Of a stretch of 62,154 nucleotides of DNA, positions 17,330-24,412 are shown in pieces (position 1 is the first letter of the stretch; every line of letters starts with the position of its first letter). Under the pieces are notes generated by a model, which saw only the letters and a program-made list of their open reading frames with translations, had not been told where the DNA came from and made no database searches. The translations under genes and the position numbers were made by a program. Source of the stretch: JOPF133 sp052144935 (GTDB lineage Bacteria > Acidobacteriota > Terriglobia > Bryobacterales > Bryobacteraceae); contig JBKQPR010000196.1 of NCBI GenBank assembly GCA_052144935.1, forward strand, positions 1 to 62,154. The letters are read 5' to 3'.

Positions 17330-17644
17330 CTAATAGCGCACCGCGCGAATGGACCCCCGCGGGGGGATTGTGGACCGGCCATAGGCGGCCGCCACCCGCG
17401 TTCTGCGAGCCAGGTTATCCAACTGCGCCTGCGCCTGCGCCCGCGCGGCCAGCGCCATCTGGCGGCACCACACCATCAGTTGGCGCGCTTCTTCCAGCTT
17501 GGCCTTCGGATCAGGGCCATGGCGCAATTCCTCCCGGCACTGGAGTGCGTACCGCTCCCAAAGATGCCGGGCCCGCGTGAACTCTCCCGAGGCCACGGCC
17601 CGCCGGACAGCGCTATTGAGATTTGGATCCACGAGGTTCTTCAA
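17330..17644 (-). CDS. Small helical protein directly after fliD, candidate flagellar chaperone
   Basis: A 104-aa protein with a TTG start that overlaps the fliD stop (TTGA). It is rich in helices with many Ala, Arg and Gln (SAVRRAVASGEFTRARHLWERY, KAKLEEARQLMVWCRQMALAARAQAQAQLDNLARR) and has no signal peptide. In many flagellar operons the gene after fliD is fliS or fliT, whose small helical products keep flagellin and FliD unfolded for export. I see no motif specific to either, so this is inference from position, size and helicity. The coupled start supports it being real. Confidence 0.55.
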   Translation of the reverse strand: MKNLVDPNLNSAVRRAVASGEFTRARHLWERYALQCREELRHGPDPKAKLEEARQLMVWCRQMALAARAQAQAQLDNLARRTRVAAAYGRSTIPPRGSIRAVRY

Positions 17645-19047
17645 GAACCGGAATAGTACGCCTGGTTGTCGATCTGCTGCGCCTGCAATATGTCGCTCAA
17701 GTCGGTGTATTGCTGCTCCAGGCTGTTGATCATGGCGTCGGCGGAGTTCATCTGGTTGGTCAGACTCGTTTGCAGTTGATTGACCTGCGCTTGCTTATTG
17801 GAGATCTGGGTGGACAAATTGCCGATCTCGTTTTGATAATCGGTTTCGGTGGTCTTGAGCAGCCCGGCGGTGGGATCTTCGAGGCTGGTCAGCGCATTGG
17901 TGGCGGATAGGAGAAATCCGGTGCCGGTGGCCGGGCCGCTTCCGGTTACCGAGGCGGTTGCCGAGCCTAGAAAGGCGGTCACCGCGCTCGGACTGGAAGC
18001 TTCCGCGCTCTCGAGCGTGGATGGGTCGAAGGTCAAGGTGCCGTCCGTGTCGTTGTCTGTGTTTAGGGCGACTCCCAGATCCATCCACCCGTTCACTGCT
18101 TGGCCACCCATGGGGGAGTAGGTCACCAGGCCGTCGAGTACCTGCTGAAGCTGGTTGACCAGCTCGGAACCCTGGAGCGCGCCGCCGCTCCGTCCGCGCT
18201 GGCTGGTCAGTTCGGTCTGCGCGGTATTGTAAGCGCTCACGAATGCCGCGACGGCATCGCTCAGCGCGGAAGAGGACTGCGTCACGTCGACGTCCACCGC
18301 GGAACTGCTGGTGTCCAGAAGGTTGAGCGTGACGCCGGTGGCGACATCCACGGTACGGGAGTCGCTCGAAACCACCGTGCCGGAGTTGTTGATCTCGTAT
18401 TGAGCCGGCGCACCGCCGCTTTGGACTGCGGCCGTGCTGGTTCCGTTGTCCGTAAGGTCGATCGTATCGGAGGTCAAATTCGTGGATTGCAGAGAGAGGC
18501 GATAATCCGGCGAACTGTTCGACCCTACATTGACCACCGTCGCCTGGACCAGGCCGCCGGATTGGGAATTGATGGCGGATGCCACGCTGGTGGCGGAATT
18601 ATCGGTGGGAGTTATGTTGTAGGTTTGGGAGCCAATCGAGAGCACATAGGTATCGGGCGAACCAGAGGAGGTACCCGCCCAGGTGTTGGTGAGGGTCGTG
18701 GAATAGGCCCCTAAGTCATTGACCTGAATGGAGTAGTTGCCTGGAGTTGCGCCATCGCCCAAACTGGCGCCGACCACCGTGGGATCGGAAACGTCGGCGC
18801 TCATGGAGGACCCGCTCAGGGCGGCCTGGATGCCCTGAATGGCGGTTTGCAAGGAGGTAAAATCGCCGTCCAGCGTGGAGACTTCGTTGGATTGGTTGGT
18901 CAGCGTAGTCTGTTCGCTTTGCATCGCGGTAATGGGAGCGGAGGCTGCATTTACCGCGTTGGTGATGACGGTTTGCAGGTCGCCCGCATATTGGCTGGTG
19001 CCATTGAAGGTGGGGATGCTGCCGGTGACGCTGCTGGTGGTTCCCAT
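17641..19047 (-). CDS. fliD: Flagellar hook-associated protein 2 (filament cap)
   Basis: A 468-aa FliD that forms the pentameric cap under which flagellin subunits assemble, outside the cell. The start is chosen at 19047 (MGTTSSVTGSIPTFNGTSQYAGDLQTVI) because the in-frame extension to 19155 is low-complexity and unlike FliD. The N-terminal coiled D0 part holds NAASAPITAMQSEQTTLTNQSNEVSTLDGDFTSLQTAIQGIQAAL. The centre is Ser/Thr-rich. The C-terminus returns to coiled coil (NEIGNLSTQISNKQAQVNQLQTSLTNQMNSADAMINSLEQQYTDL). The gene lies 172 bases downstream of fliC on the same strand, with a strong hairpin in between. Confidence 0.9.
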   Translation of the reverse strand: MGTTSSVTGSIPTFNGTSQYAGDLQTVITNAVNAASAPITAMQSEQTTLTNQSNEVSTLDGDFTSLQTAIQGIQAALSGSSMSADVSDPTVVGASLGDGATPGNYSIQVNDLGAYSTTLTNTWAGTSSGSPDTYVLSIGSQTYNITPTDNSATSVASAINSQSGGLVQATVVNVGSNSSPDYRLSLQSTNLTSDTIDLTDNGTSTAAVQSGGAPAQYEINNSGTVVSSDSRTVDVATGVTLNLLDTSSSAVDVDVTQSSSALSDAVAAFVSAYNTAQTELTSQRGRSGGALQGSELVNQLQQVLDGLVTYSPMGGQAVNGWMDLGVALNTDNDTDGTLTFDPSTLESAEASSPSAVTAFLGSATASVTGSGPATGTGFLLSATNALTSLEDPTAGLLKTTETDYQNEIGNLSTQISNKQAQVNQLQTSLTNQMNSADAMINSLEQQYTDLSDILQAQQIDNQAYYSGS

Positions 19048-19059
19048 AAATGCTCCAGC

Positions 19060-19086
19060 GCCGCCCGGAGGTTGGCTCCGGGCGGC
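19060..19086. promoter_or_regulatory. Strong hairpin between fliC and fliD
   Basis: An 11-bp perfect stem (GCCGCCCGGAG with its complement) and a GTTGG loop lie just upstream of the fliD start. No T-run follows on either strand. It may be a processing or attenuation element that lowers fliD relative to fliC, or a weak terminator. Confidence 0.55.
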
Positions 19087-19219
19087 ACAAATCAGTAGAC
19101 TGCCGCAAGGATCGCAAATTCGGGCGACAGACGGGCACCCCCTGGTCCCGTCCACCTGGGACCGCAGGGCGCCCCGCCTGTCACTCAGCTTTGGCGAGCC
19201 TCACGGGGTTCGGTTAAGA

Positions 19220-21628
19220 CTAGCCCCTCAGGAGCGCCAGAATCGCCTGAGGCGCGGAATTGGCCTGGGCCATGGCAGCGATAGCGGCCTGCTGCAGCAC
19301 CTGGGCCTTGGTGAGGTTGGCGGCTTCGGTGGCGACGTCGGCGTCGCGGATGTCCGATTCCGCCGAAGCGTAGTTGGTGTTCTGGGAGTTGGCCAGGTCG
19401 ATGGCATAGTTCAACTGGTTCTCTCCCCTGCCCACCGCGGCTTGCGCCACGCCGAGCTGCTGGACCGCGTTGCCCACCGCCGTGACCGCCTGCAGGGCCC
19501 CGGACACGGTGCTGATATCCAGCGCACCGCTGGTGGAGGAAGCCACCGTCTGGCCTTGCGCGGCGGCGGCGCCGGAGGTGCCGTCGTACAGACCGACCGG
19601 GTCGGCCGAGGAGTAGTTGACGGCGCTGCCCACGCTGACGTTGAAGCTGTTGAGCGAGCTGATGAAGCGGATTCCCTCGGCGGTGCCGGCGGCGTTGGTC
19701 TCCTTCACCGCCACGATCTGCTGCAAAGTGGAATTGCCGCTGCCCTGCAGGGCGTTGTTGATGGCGCCGATGGCGTCGTCTACGTCGTAGGCATTCGTGG
19801 AGCTCAGGGTCACCGATGTGGATTGCAGATTGCCGTTGGCGTTGTCGGCGCTGAAGCTGAGCACCTGCTGATCGGCGTCGGCGCCGGCGGTTCCGCCGGC
19901 ATCGCCCGAGTTCGTGAGCCCGGCGAAGCTGAAGACATCGCTATTGGTTCCCAACCCGGTCTGGGACGTGCCCTGCGCGGAGAGTTGGGCCGCCTGGCCG
20001 GTAGCCGACAGAGTGGCGACGGAGGCGACGCCGGTGCCAAATCCGAGATTGAGGGTTCCCGCCTGGCTGAGGACGTTCAGGCTGAATGTCGGCGCGCCGG
20101 CGCCGGCGGTGACGCCGCTCTCGATCACGATGTCGCCTCCGGCATCGCTGGCCGTCAGCCCCGCGGCGTTCAACTCGCTGTTGGCGCTGAGGGCGGCATT
20201 GAGGTTGCTTATCAGGCTGCCCGCGCCGCCGTTCAAGGACGTTCCCGAGTTGAAGCTCACATTGATGGCCTGACCGCCGTTGATGGAGAACTGGACCGTG
20301 GCGTCCTGGCTCGCGTCGAACGTGGCCGCGGCGCCGGTCTGGGTATTGGCCGCCGCGCTCCACGACCCCAACCCGAAATAGTTGGCAGTGTCGCCGGAGG
20401 CCTGCACCTGGATGCTCTGGTTGCTGTCGCCCACAAATTGCAGCTCGTTGTCGCTATTCAACGACGCCGTGACGCCCAGAGCGGTGAGCTGTCCGTAATT
20501 GCCGGCTCCGGTGACGTCGGCCAGCATGGCGGCGGGGTTGGCCTCGCTGCCGGCGACGGCGACAGCGAGATTGACCTTCTGGCCATTAACCAGCACGTTC
20601 ATACTCACGGTTTCCGGGGAAGTCGCGGCCGTGACGGCGGTGCTTCCGGCAACCGTCTGGATCACCGAAGCGCCGGTGGCTGCGCTGGCGCCGCCAGTGG
20701 CAAACCTCCCCAGAAGGGCGTTCGCGGTGTCGCTTCCGGCCGAGACCTGGAAGGCCCCGGTGGCCGACGTAAAGCTGAGGCCTTCGTTGCCGGAAGCGTC
20801 CGTGGTGGCCGCCACCTGGATATTGGCCGTGCGCAGCGCGGCGCCTGCCGCGGTGCCGTCGTTGCCCATGGCCTGAATCGCGGTGTTCAGCTTCTGAGCC
20901 ACCGTCGCGGCGGTGTCGGAAGTCGTCAGGTTCACCGAGACTGCCAGATTGGAAAAGCCGGCGCCCGAGAGGTCGAAGGTGGCCGCGGCCGCACCCGCGT
21001 TTCCGTTGGCGTTCACGATCTGGGCGACGCTGGTATTGGAAGCCACCGCCAGATTCGTGCCGGTCGCGCTGGGCACGGTGAACTGGCTGGTCCGCAAGCC
21101 AAGTGCTTTGGAATCCACGGTGGAGTTGGCGAGATCCAGCGCTACCATGCCGTTCTGGGTATTGGAGGCGCCCGAAACGCTTTCGCCGCCGCCCACATAG
21201 ATGTTGAGGTTCTGCGCGAAGTGGCCGCCGGTGGAGAGTCCAATGCTCTGCGCCTGCCGGTCGATTTCGCTCACCAGACCCTGATATTCCTCGTTCAGCA
21301 CCCCGCGGTTGCCGGTAAAGCCCTGGGTAGCGGATTCCGTAGCCAGGGTTTGCAGGCGGTCGAGCATGGTGCCGATGTTGCTCATGCCGCCATCCATAAT
21401 CTGGAGCTGCGCCACACCGTCGTTGGCGTTGCCTACGCCCTGCGTCAGTTGGGCCTCCTCGTCGCGATATCCGTTGGCAATGGCCAGACCGGCGGCATCG
21501 TCGCCCGATTGGTTGATCCGGTAGCCCGAGGTCAACTCGTCAATGGTCTTGCTCTGGAATTGGCTGTTGGTGTAGAGATTCTCCTGTGCGATCAGAGAAT
21601 TCACGTTGGTTTGGATTGAAAAAGGCAT
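19220..21628 (-). CDS. fliC: Flagellin, long form
   Basis: An 802-aa flagellin, the filament subunit exported through the flagellar channel. The start at 21628 (MPFSIQTNVNSLIAQENLYTNSQFQSK) has the SD AAAGGA eight bases before it. The conserved D0/D1 N-terminus continues through DELTSGYRINQSGDDAAGLAIANG. The conserved C-terminus holds VQQLGVAQAAVGRGENQLNYAID and ends QANSAPQAILALLRG. The roughly 500-residue centre is Ala/Gly/Ser/Thr-rich and hypervariable, making the protein much longer than the 270-500 aa of common flagellins. It follows csrA by 47 bases, and its leader holds a hairpin and a GGA-in-loop site that CsrA could bind. Confidence 0.93.
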   Translation of the reverse strand: MPFSIQTNVNSLIAQENLYTNSQFQSKTIDELTSGYRINQSGDDAAGLAIANGYRDEEAQLTQGVGNANDGVAQLQIMDGGMSNIGTMLDRLQTLATESATQGFTGNRGVLNEEYQGLVSEIDRQAQSIGLSTGGHFAQNLNIYVGGGESVSGASNTQNGMVALDLANSTVDSKALGLRTSQFTVPSATGTNLAVASNTSVAQIVNANGNAGAAAATFDLSGAGFSNLAVSVNLTTSDTAATVAQKLNTAIQAMGNDGTAAGAALRTANIQVAATTDASGNEGLSFTSATGAFQVSAGSDTANALLGRFATGGASAATGASVIQTVAGSTAVTAATSPETVSMNVLVNGQKVNLAVAVAGSEANPAAMLADVTGAGNYGQLTALGVTASLNSDNELQFVGDSNQSIQVQASGDTANYFGLGSWSAAANTQTGAAATFDASQDATVQFSINGGQAINVSFNSGTSLNGGAGSLISNLNAALSANSELNAAGLTASDAGGDIVIESGVTAGAGAPTFSLNVLSQAGTLNLGFGTGVASVATLSATGQAAQLSAQGTSQTGLGTNSDVFSFAGLTNSGDAGGTAGADADQQVLSFSADNANGNLQSTSVTLSSTNAYDVDDAIGAINNALQGSGNSTLQQIVAVKETNAAGTAEGIRFISSLNSFNVSVGSAVNYSSADPVGLYDGTSGAAAAQGQTVASSTSGALDISTVSGALQAVTAVGNAVQQLGVAQAAVGRGENQLNYAIDLANSQNTNYASAESDIRDADVATEAANLTKAQVLQQAAIAAMAQANSAPQAILALLRG

Positions 21629-21632
21629 CGTT

Positions 21633-21666
21633 GAAATCCTTTCGTTTGCGGCCGGCATCTTGCCGG
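21633..21666 (-). promoter_or_regulatory. fliC leader with hairpin and putative CsrA site over the SD
   Basis: On the minus strand a 6-bp perfect hairpin (CCGGCA, three-base loop, TGCCGG; 21666-21652) is followed by GAAAGGATTTC (21643-21633). There GAA/TTC can pair and leave AGGAT in the loop, placing the SD GGA where CsrA binds. FliW titrates CsrA from such flagellin leaders in known systems. Confidence 0.5.
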
Positions 21667-21675
21667 ACGATCACC

Positions 21676-21933
21676 TCATCGGCGCGGTGATAAGGAACTT
21701 GAGCGTTGCGGCTGGAATTTTTCGAGCAGAGACGAGATCGCCGCGGCCGAGGGCGCGGCGGCCGCCGCCAGGTTCTCGTCGCGCACCAGTTTCACCTCGC
21801 GCGCCAGCACCGCCATCTCACGCGGCGCCCGAATCCCCACCTTGACCCGCGAGCGCCCCAGGTGCGCGATGACAATCTCAATCGAGTCGCCGATCAGAAT
21901 GGTTTCGCCCTGGCGCCGCGACATCATGAGCAT
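21676..21933 (-). CDS. csrA: Carbon storage regulator CsrA, translational repressor
   Basis: An 85-aa RNA-binding protein. The family core is clear: MLMMSRRQGETILIGDSIEIVIAHLGRSRVKVGIRAPREMAVLAREV, with the Arg residue used in RNA binding retained in APREM. The C-terminal 25 residues are an Ala-rich tail longer than in E. coli CsrA; in FliW-bearing bacteria the C-terminal extension is the part contacted by FliW. It overlaps the end of fliW by ten bases and precedes fliC, the standard order for a FliW-CsrA-flagellin partner-switch. The start MLMM at 21933 fits the family's MLVL start. Confidence 0.93.
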   Translation of the reverse strand: MLMMSRRQGETILIGDSIEIVIAHLGRSRVKVGIRAPREMAVLAREVKLVRDENLAAAAAPSAAAISSLLEKFQPQRSSSLSPRR

Positions 21934-22382
21934 ACGGCCGCCTCTTGAGGCGACAAGGCGTGCTGGTGGGAATATCCGGAATCCGCCATCACGGCCTGGA
22001 CGGCCTTCAGATTGGCCACATTTACCACCACCGGCGCCAGCAGATTGGCGGTCGGCCCACTCACGCGGATGGAAACCACCGTCAGGCAGAGCACATCCGG
22101 TCCGATGCGTGGCTGGCGCCCACCGGAAAGGCCCAGGCGCTCCAAATCCTCCCCGCTGAGCCGCAAACGGTATTTAGGTTCCACCGCCAGCACCGGCAGT
22201 GTGACAAAACACAGGCCCGGGTCATCCAGGCTCTGTAGAAAGACCAACGGATGGGTATCGGGGAGTTGTACGGCCAGGAAGCGGCGGCGCTCTTCAAAGC
22301 CAGGCAAGCCCGCTGGGAAATCGATCTCCGATCCCTCCCCATACGATATCCGGCCGAATTTCTGTGTCTCCTGAACTGGCAT
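21924..22382 (-). CDS. fliW: Flagellar assembly factor FliW
   Basis: A 152-aa protein that binds flagellin and, when flagellin is exported, binds and inhibits CsrA, so that flagellin is made only as fast as it leaves the cell. Family features are FGRISYGEGSEIDFPAGLPGFEERRRF at the N-terminus, FLQSLDDPGLCFVTLP in the middle, and LCLTVVSIRVSGPTANLLAPVVVNVANLKAVQAV near the C-terminus. The ATG at 22382 has GTGAGG as a likely SD. It is first in the fliW-csrA-fliC-fliD run and has a sigma-28-like promoter just upstream. Confidence 0.92.
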   Translation of the reverse strand: MPVQETQKFGRISYGEGSEIDFPAGLPGFEERRRFLAVQLPDTHPLVFLQSLDDPGLCFVTLPVLAVEPKYRLRLSGEDLERLGLSGGRQPRIGPDVLCLTVVSIRVSGPTANLLAPVVVNVANLKAVQAVMADSGYSHQHALSPQEAAVCS

Positions 22383-22402
22383 TAAGACCTCACTCAGGCA
22401 GG

Positions 22403-22429
22403 TAATCGGCAGGCCGCGACAGAACTTTA
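22403..22429 (-). promoter_or_regulatory. Sigma-28 (FliA) promoter of the fliW operon
   Basis: On the minus strand TAAAGTTC (22429-22422), an exact 11-base spacer, and GCCGATTA (22410-22403). This matches TAAAGTTT-N11-GCCGATAA at 14 of 16 positions. It lies 21 bases before the fliW ATG. Confidence 0.75.
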
Positions 22430-22567
22430 GCGGTTACGGCAGAATTTTTCCGCCGGCGGTGGAAACCGGAATGCTACACGAGGTCAACTGGCCGGAACAC
22501 GGCATCTTCGGTACATACTGGGTCGCCAGGAACGGGCTCGCGATGCGTTACAATCGGCTTTCCCGCC

Positions 22568-23161
22568 ATGCATCCACGCCGACTCACCGCCTTCGTACTG
22601 GGCCTTTGGCTCACCGGGGGCGTTCTGATGGCGCTGATCGCTTCGGCCGATAACTGGCAGGCGGACCGCCTGGTGGACCACCCCAGCGCCAGCTTCGCGG
22701 TGGAAGCGCACCTGGTTGGCGCGGCCACCGCGCGCACGTTGTTTCACTATCAGGCGGCCGAGCAGACGCGCCGGAACTTCGAGCTCTGGGAGATGGCGCA
22801 AATCCTGCTGGGTTCGCTGTTCTTCCTGTTCCTTCTGTTTGGAACCAACGAGTCGAAGGCGGCGATCCTGGCGGGACTGCTGCTGCTGGTGCTGGTGCTG
22901 GCCCAGCGTTTCTTCCTTTCTCCCAACATCGCCGCGCTGGGCCGCGAGCTGGATTTTGTGCCGCCGGGAGTGCCCGCGCCTGGACGCGGCAAGCTGGTGG
23001 TGTTGCTAGGTTTCTACGGAGGAGTCGAGATTGCCAAGTGGCTGACCCAGCTCTCCATGGCCGGGCGCTTGATTCTGAGCCGCCGCGGCATGGAATCAGA
23101 GAGCGTCCGGAATTACGTCAATCCGATCGATAAAACCAATTACCGCCATATCAATCGGTGA
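22568..23161 (+). CDS. DUF4149-like membrane protein
   Basis: A 197-aa integral membrane protein. Hydrophobic helices appear at about residues 5-25 (RLTAFVLGLWLTGGVLMALIA), 75-92 (MAQILLGSLFFLFLLFG), 95-115 (AAILAGLLLLVLVLAQRFFL) and near 140-155. An extracytoplasmic loop with ADNWQADRLVDHPSASF follows helix 1. The arrangement resembles DUF4149-type proteins; no function is known. Its last 66 bases overlap, in antisense, the end of the microcompartment vertex gene that converges with it. It is divergent from fliW, with about 185 bases between them. Confidence 0.7.
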   Translation: MHPRRLTAFVLGLWLTGGVLMALIASADNWQADRLVDHPSASFAVEAHLVGAATARTLFHYQAAEQTRRNFELWEMAQILLGSLFFLFLLFGTNESKAAILAGLLLLVLVLAQRFFLSPNIAALGRELDFVPPGVPAPGRGKLVVLLGFYGGVEIAKWLTQLSMAGRLILSRRGMESESVRNYVNPIDKTNYRHINR

Positions 23162-23377
23162 ATTGGGACGGCCCACGGAGGTCATGGCGCTGAACCCCTC
23201 GGTGGCCAGCAGCACGCGGTCCCCGACTCCGGCGTCCACCGCGTCGAGCGCCACCACGGCGTCCCCGCGGTTGCTGCCATCCAGATTCAAAGGCTGAACC
23301 AGCAGCAGCTTGCGGCCCTCGTGGCTGGGGTGTTTCTGAGTGGCCACCAGCTCGCCCACCACGCGGGCGATCAACAT
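23096..23377 (-). CDS. Bacterial microcompartment vertex protein (EutN/CcmL type), copy 3
   Basis: A 93-aa pentamer-forming shell protein (BMC-P) that caps the vertices of the protein shell. The family pattern is MLIARVVGELVATQKHPSHEGRKLLLVQPLN at the start, a middle AVVALDAVDAGVGDRVLLATEG and IDMAVIGFIDRIDV at the end. It is the last of three vertex genes and overlaps the previous one by seven bases. Three different BMC-P genes per locus is typical of the fucose/rhamnose (PVM-type) microcompartments. Its 3' end overlaps the converging membrane-protein gene. Confidence 0.9.
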   Translation of the reverse strand: MLIARVVGELVATQKHPSHEGRKLLLVQPLNLDGSNRGDAVVALDAVDAGVGDRVLLATEGFSAMTSVGRPNSPIDMAVIGFIDRIDVIPDAL

Positions 23378-23820
23378 GGCGGGTGTTTCCGGGAGCTCTG
23401 GCGGCCGGCTGGGGGGACTTCCGGAGCGGATTTCAGCGCCGAATCCCGGCCCGCACGTTCCGCTCCCGGTCCCCCGGGGACTTCCGGAGCGGACTTCAGC
23501 GCCGAATCCCGGCCCTCACGTTCCGCTCCCGGTCCCCCGGGGACTTCCGCCGCAGATTTCAGGTGCACCGAATCCACGATCCCCACGATGCAGGTGTCGG
23601 TGGGCGCCTCGGCGGGGAGGAACGGGAAACTGGCCTCTTTGCCGCGCACCCAATAGACCAACTCGCCGGCTCCCGCGCCCGTCGAATCGGTGCAGACGAT
23701 GCGCTTGCCGGTATTCTCCATTTGGGGCGTCAACGGCTGCACCAGGAGCAGCCGCAGCCCTTCTAAAGCGGGGCTCTTGACGGTGCACCAGACGCAACCG
23801 ACCACCCGGCCGAAATACAT
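23371..23820 (-). CDS. Microcompartment vertex protein with repeated C-terminal tail, copy 2
   Basis: A 149-aa BMC-P. Residues 1-88 are the usual fold: MYFGRVVGCVWCTVKSPALEGLRLLLVQPL, RIVCTDSTGAGAGELVYWVRG and CIVGIVDSVHL. The remaining 60 residues are an added tail built from a 21-residue unit containing KSAPEVPGGPGAER, encoded by a 63-bp tandem repeat at 23423-23548. Ordinary vertex proteins are about 85-100 aa. The tail is Pro/Gly/Arg/Glu-rich and probably disordered. It may stick into or out of the shell. It starts just after the first vertex gene and overlaps the third. Confidence 0.85.
   Translation of the reverse strand: MYFGRVVGCVWCTVKSPALEGLRLLLVQPLTPQMENTGKRIVCTDSTGAGAGELVYWVRGKEASFPFLPAEAPTDTCIVGIVDSVHLKSAAEVPGGPGAEREGRDSALKSAPEVPGGPGAERAGRDSALKSAPEVPPAGRQSSRKHPPC
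23423..23548. repeat. 63-bp tandem repeat within a vertex protein gene
   Basis: Two full copies (23423-23485 and 23486-23548) differ at only a few bases, and partial copies flank them. The unit length is a multiple of three, so the frame is kept and copy number can vary without loss of the protein. Confidence 0.85.
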
Positions 23821-23823
23821 AGC

Positions 23824-24090
23824 CTAATCCAGCCGGACATCGTCCACGATGCCGACGATGGCGCAGTCCACGGGGGTGTCCTTGCAGCCTTCCGCCATGC
23901 GCGCCGAACTGCCCGCCACGGCAATCACCCTCTCACGATACCCGGCGCTGACCGTATCCACCGCGACCACATACCCGGCCTCGTCCTTGCCCTCCGGGGA
24001 AACCGGCTTGAGGATGAGCAGTTTCTTCCCTTCCAGGCGCGGATCTTTCCGGGTGGCCACCACGGTTCCCACCACGCGGGCGAGGATCAT
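23824..24090 (-). CDS. Microcompartment vertex protein (EutN/CcmL type), copy 1
   Basis: An 88-aa BMC-P with MILARVVGTVVATRKDPRLEGKKLLILKPV at the start, YVVAVDTVSAGYRERVIAVAGSSARM in the middle and CAIVGIVDDVRLD at the end. It lacks the tail seen in copy 2. It starts four bases after the hexamer gene, with which it must be co-transcribed. The three vertex paralogues differ enough that each may occupy a distinct place or mix in one pentamer. Confidence 0.92.
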   Translation of the reverse strand: MILARVVGTVVATRKDPRLEGKKLLILKPVSPEGKDEAGYVVAVDTVSAGYRERVIAVAGSSARMAEGCKDTPVDCAIVGIVDDVRLD

Positions 24091-24094
24091 GGCG

Positions 24095-24391
24095 CTACTT
24101 CGCGTTCGAAGTCTGCGATTTGCCGATCGGCAGCACGCTTTCGAGGCTCTGATGCGGCCGCGGGATGACGTGCACGGCGATCAGCTCGCCCACCCGCCGG
24201 GCGGCCGCCGCGCCCGCATCGGTGGCGGCCTTCACGGCGGCCACGTCGCCGCGCACCAGGGCGGTCACGTAACCCGATCCAATCTTCTCCCACCCGACCA
24301 GGTCGACCTTGGCCGCCTTCACCATGGCGTCGGCGGCTTCGATCATGGCCACCAGGCCACGGGTTTCGATCATTCCTAACGCTTCACCCAT
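24095..24391 (-). CDS. Microcompartment hexameric shell protein (BMC-H)
   Basis: A 98-aa single-BMC-domain protein forming the hexagonal facets of the shell. The canonical run is MGEALGMIETRGLVAMIEAADAMVKAAKVDLVGWEKIGSGYVTALVRGDVAAVKAATDAGAAAARRVGELIAVHVIPRPH. The GSG of the pore loop is present (KIGSGYV). It follows the aldolase gene at a 21-base distance, in the order aldolase, BMC-H, three BMC-P. Confidence 0.95.
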   Translation of the reverse strand: MGEALGMIETRGLVAMIEAADAMVKAAKVDLVGWEKIGSGYVTALVRGDVAAVKAATDAGAAAARRVGELIAVHVIPRPHQSLESVLPIGKSQTSNAK

Positions 24392-24412
24392 CTATATTCT
24401 CCAGACTTGTTG

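Noticed and set aside
18839..21619. A 926-codon open frame on the plus strand
   Set aside because: It is the antisense shadow of fliC and fliD. It has no family signature, and the minus-strand genes are certain.
23423..23548. Possible CRISPR or phase-variation array
   Set aside because: It is an in-frame coding repeat inside a vertex protein gene; the units are adjacent, with no spacers.
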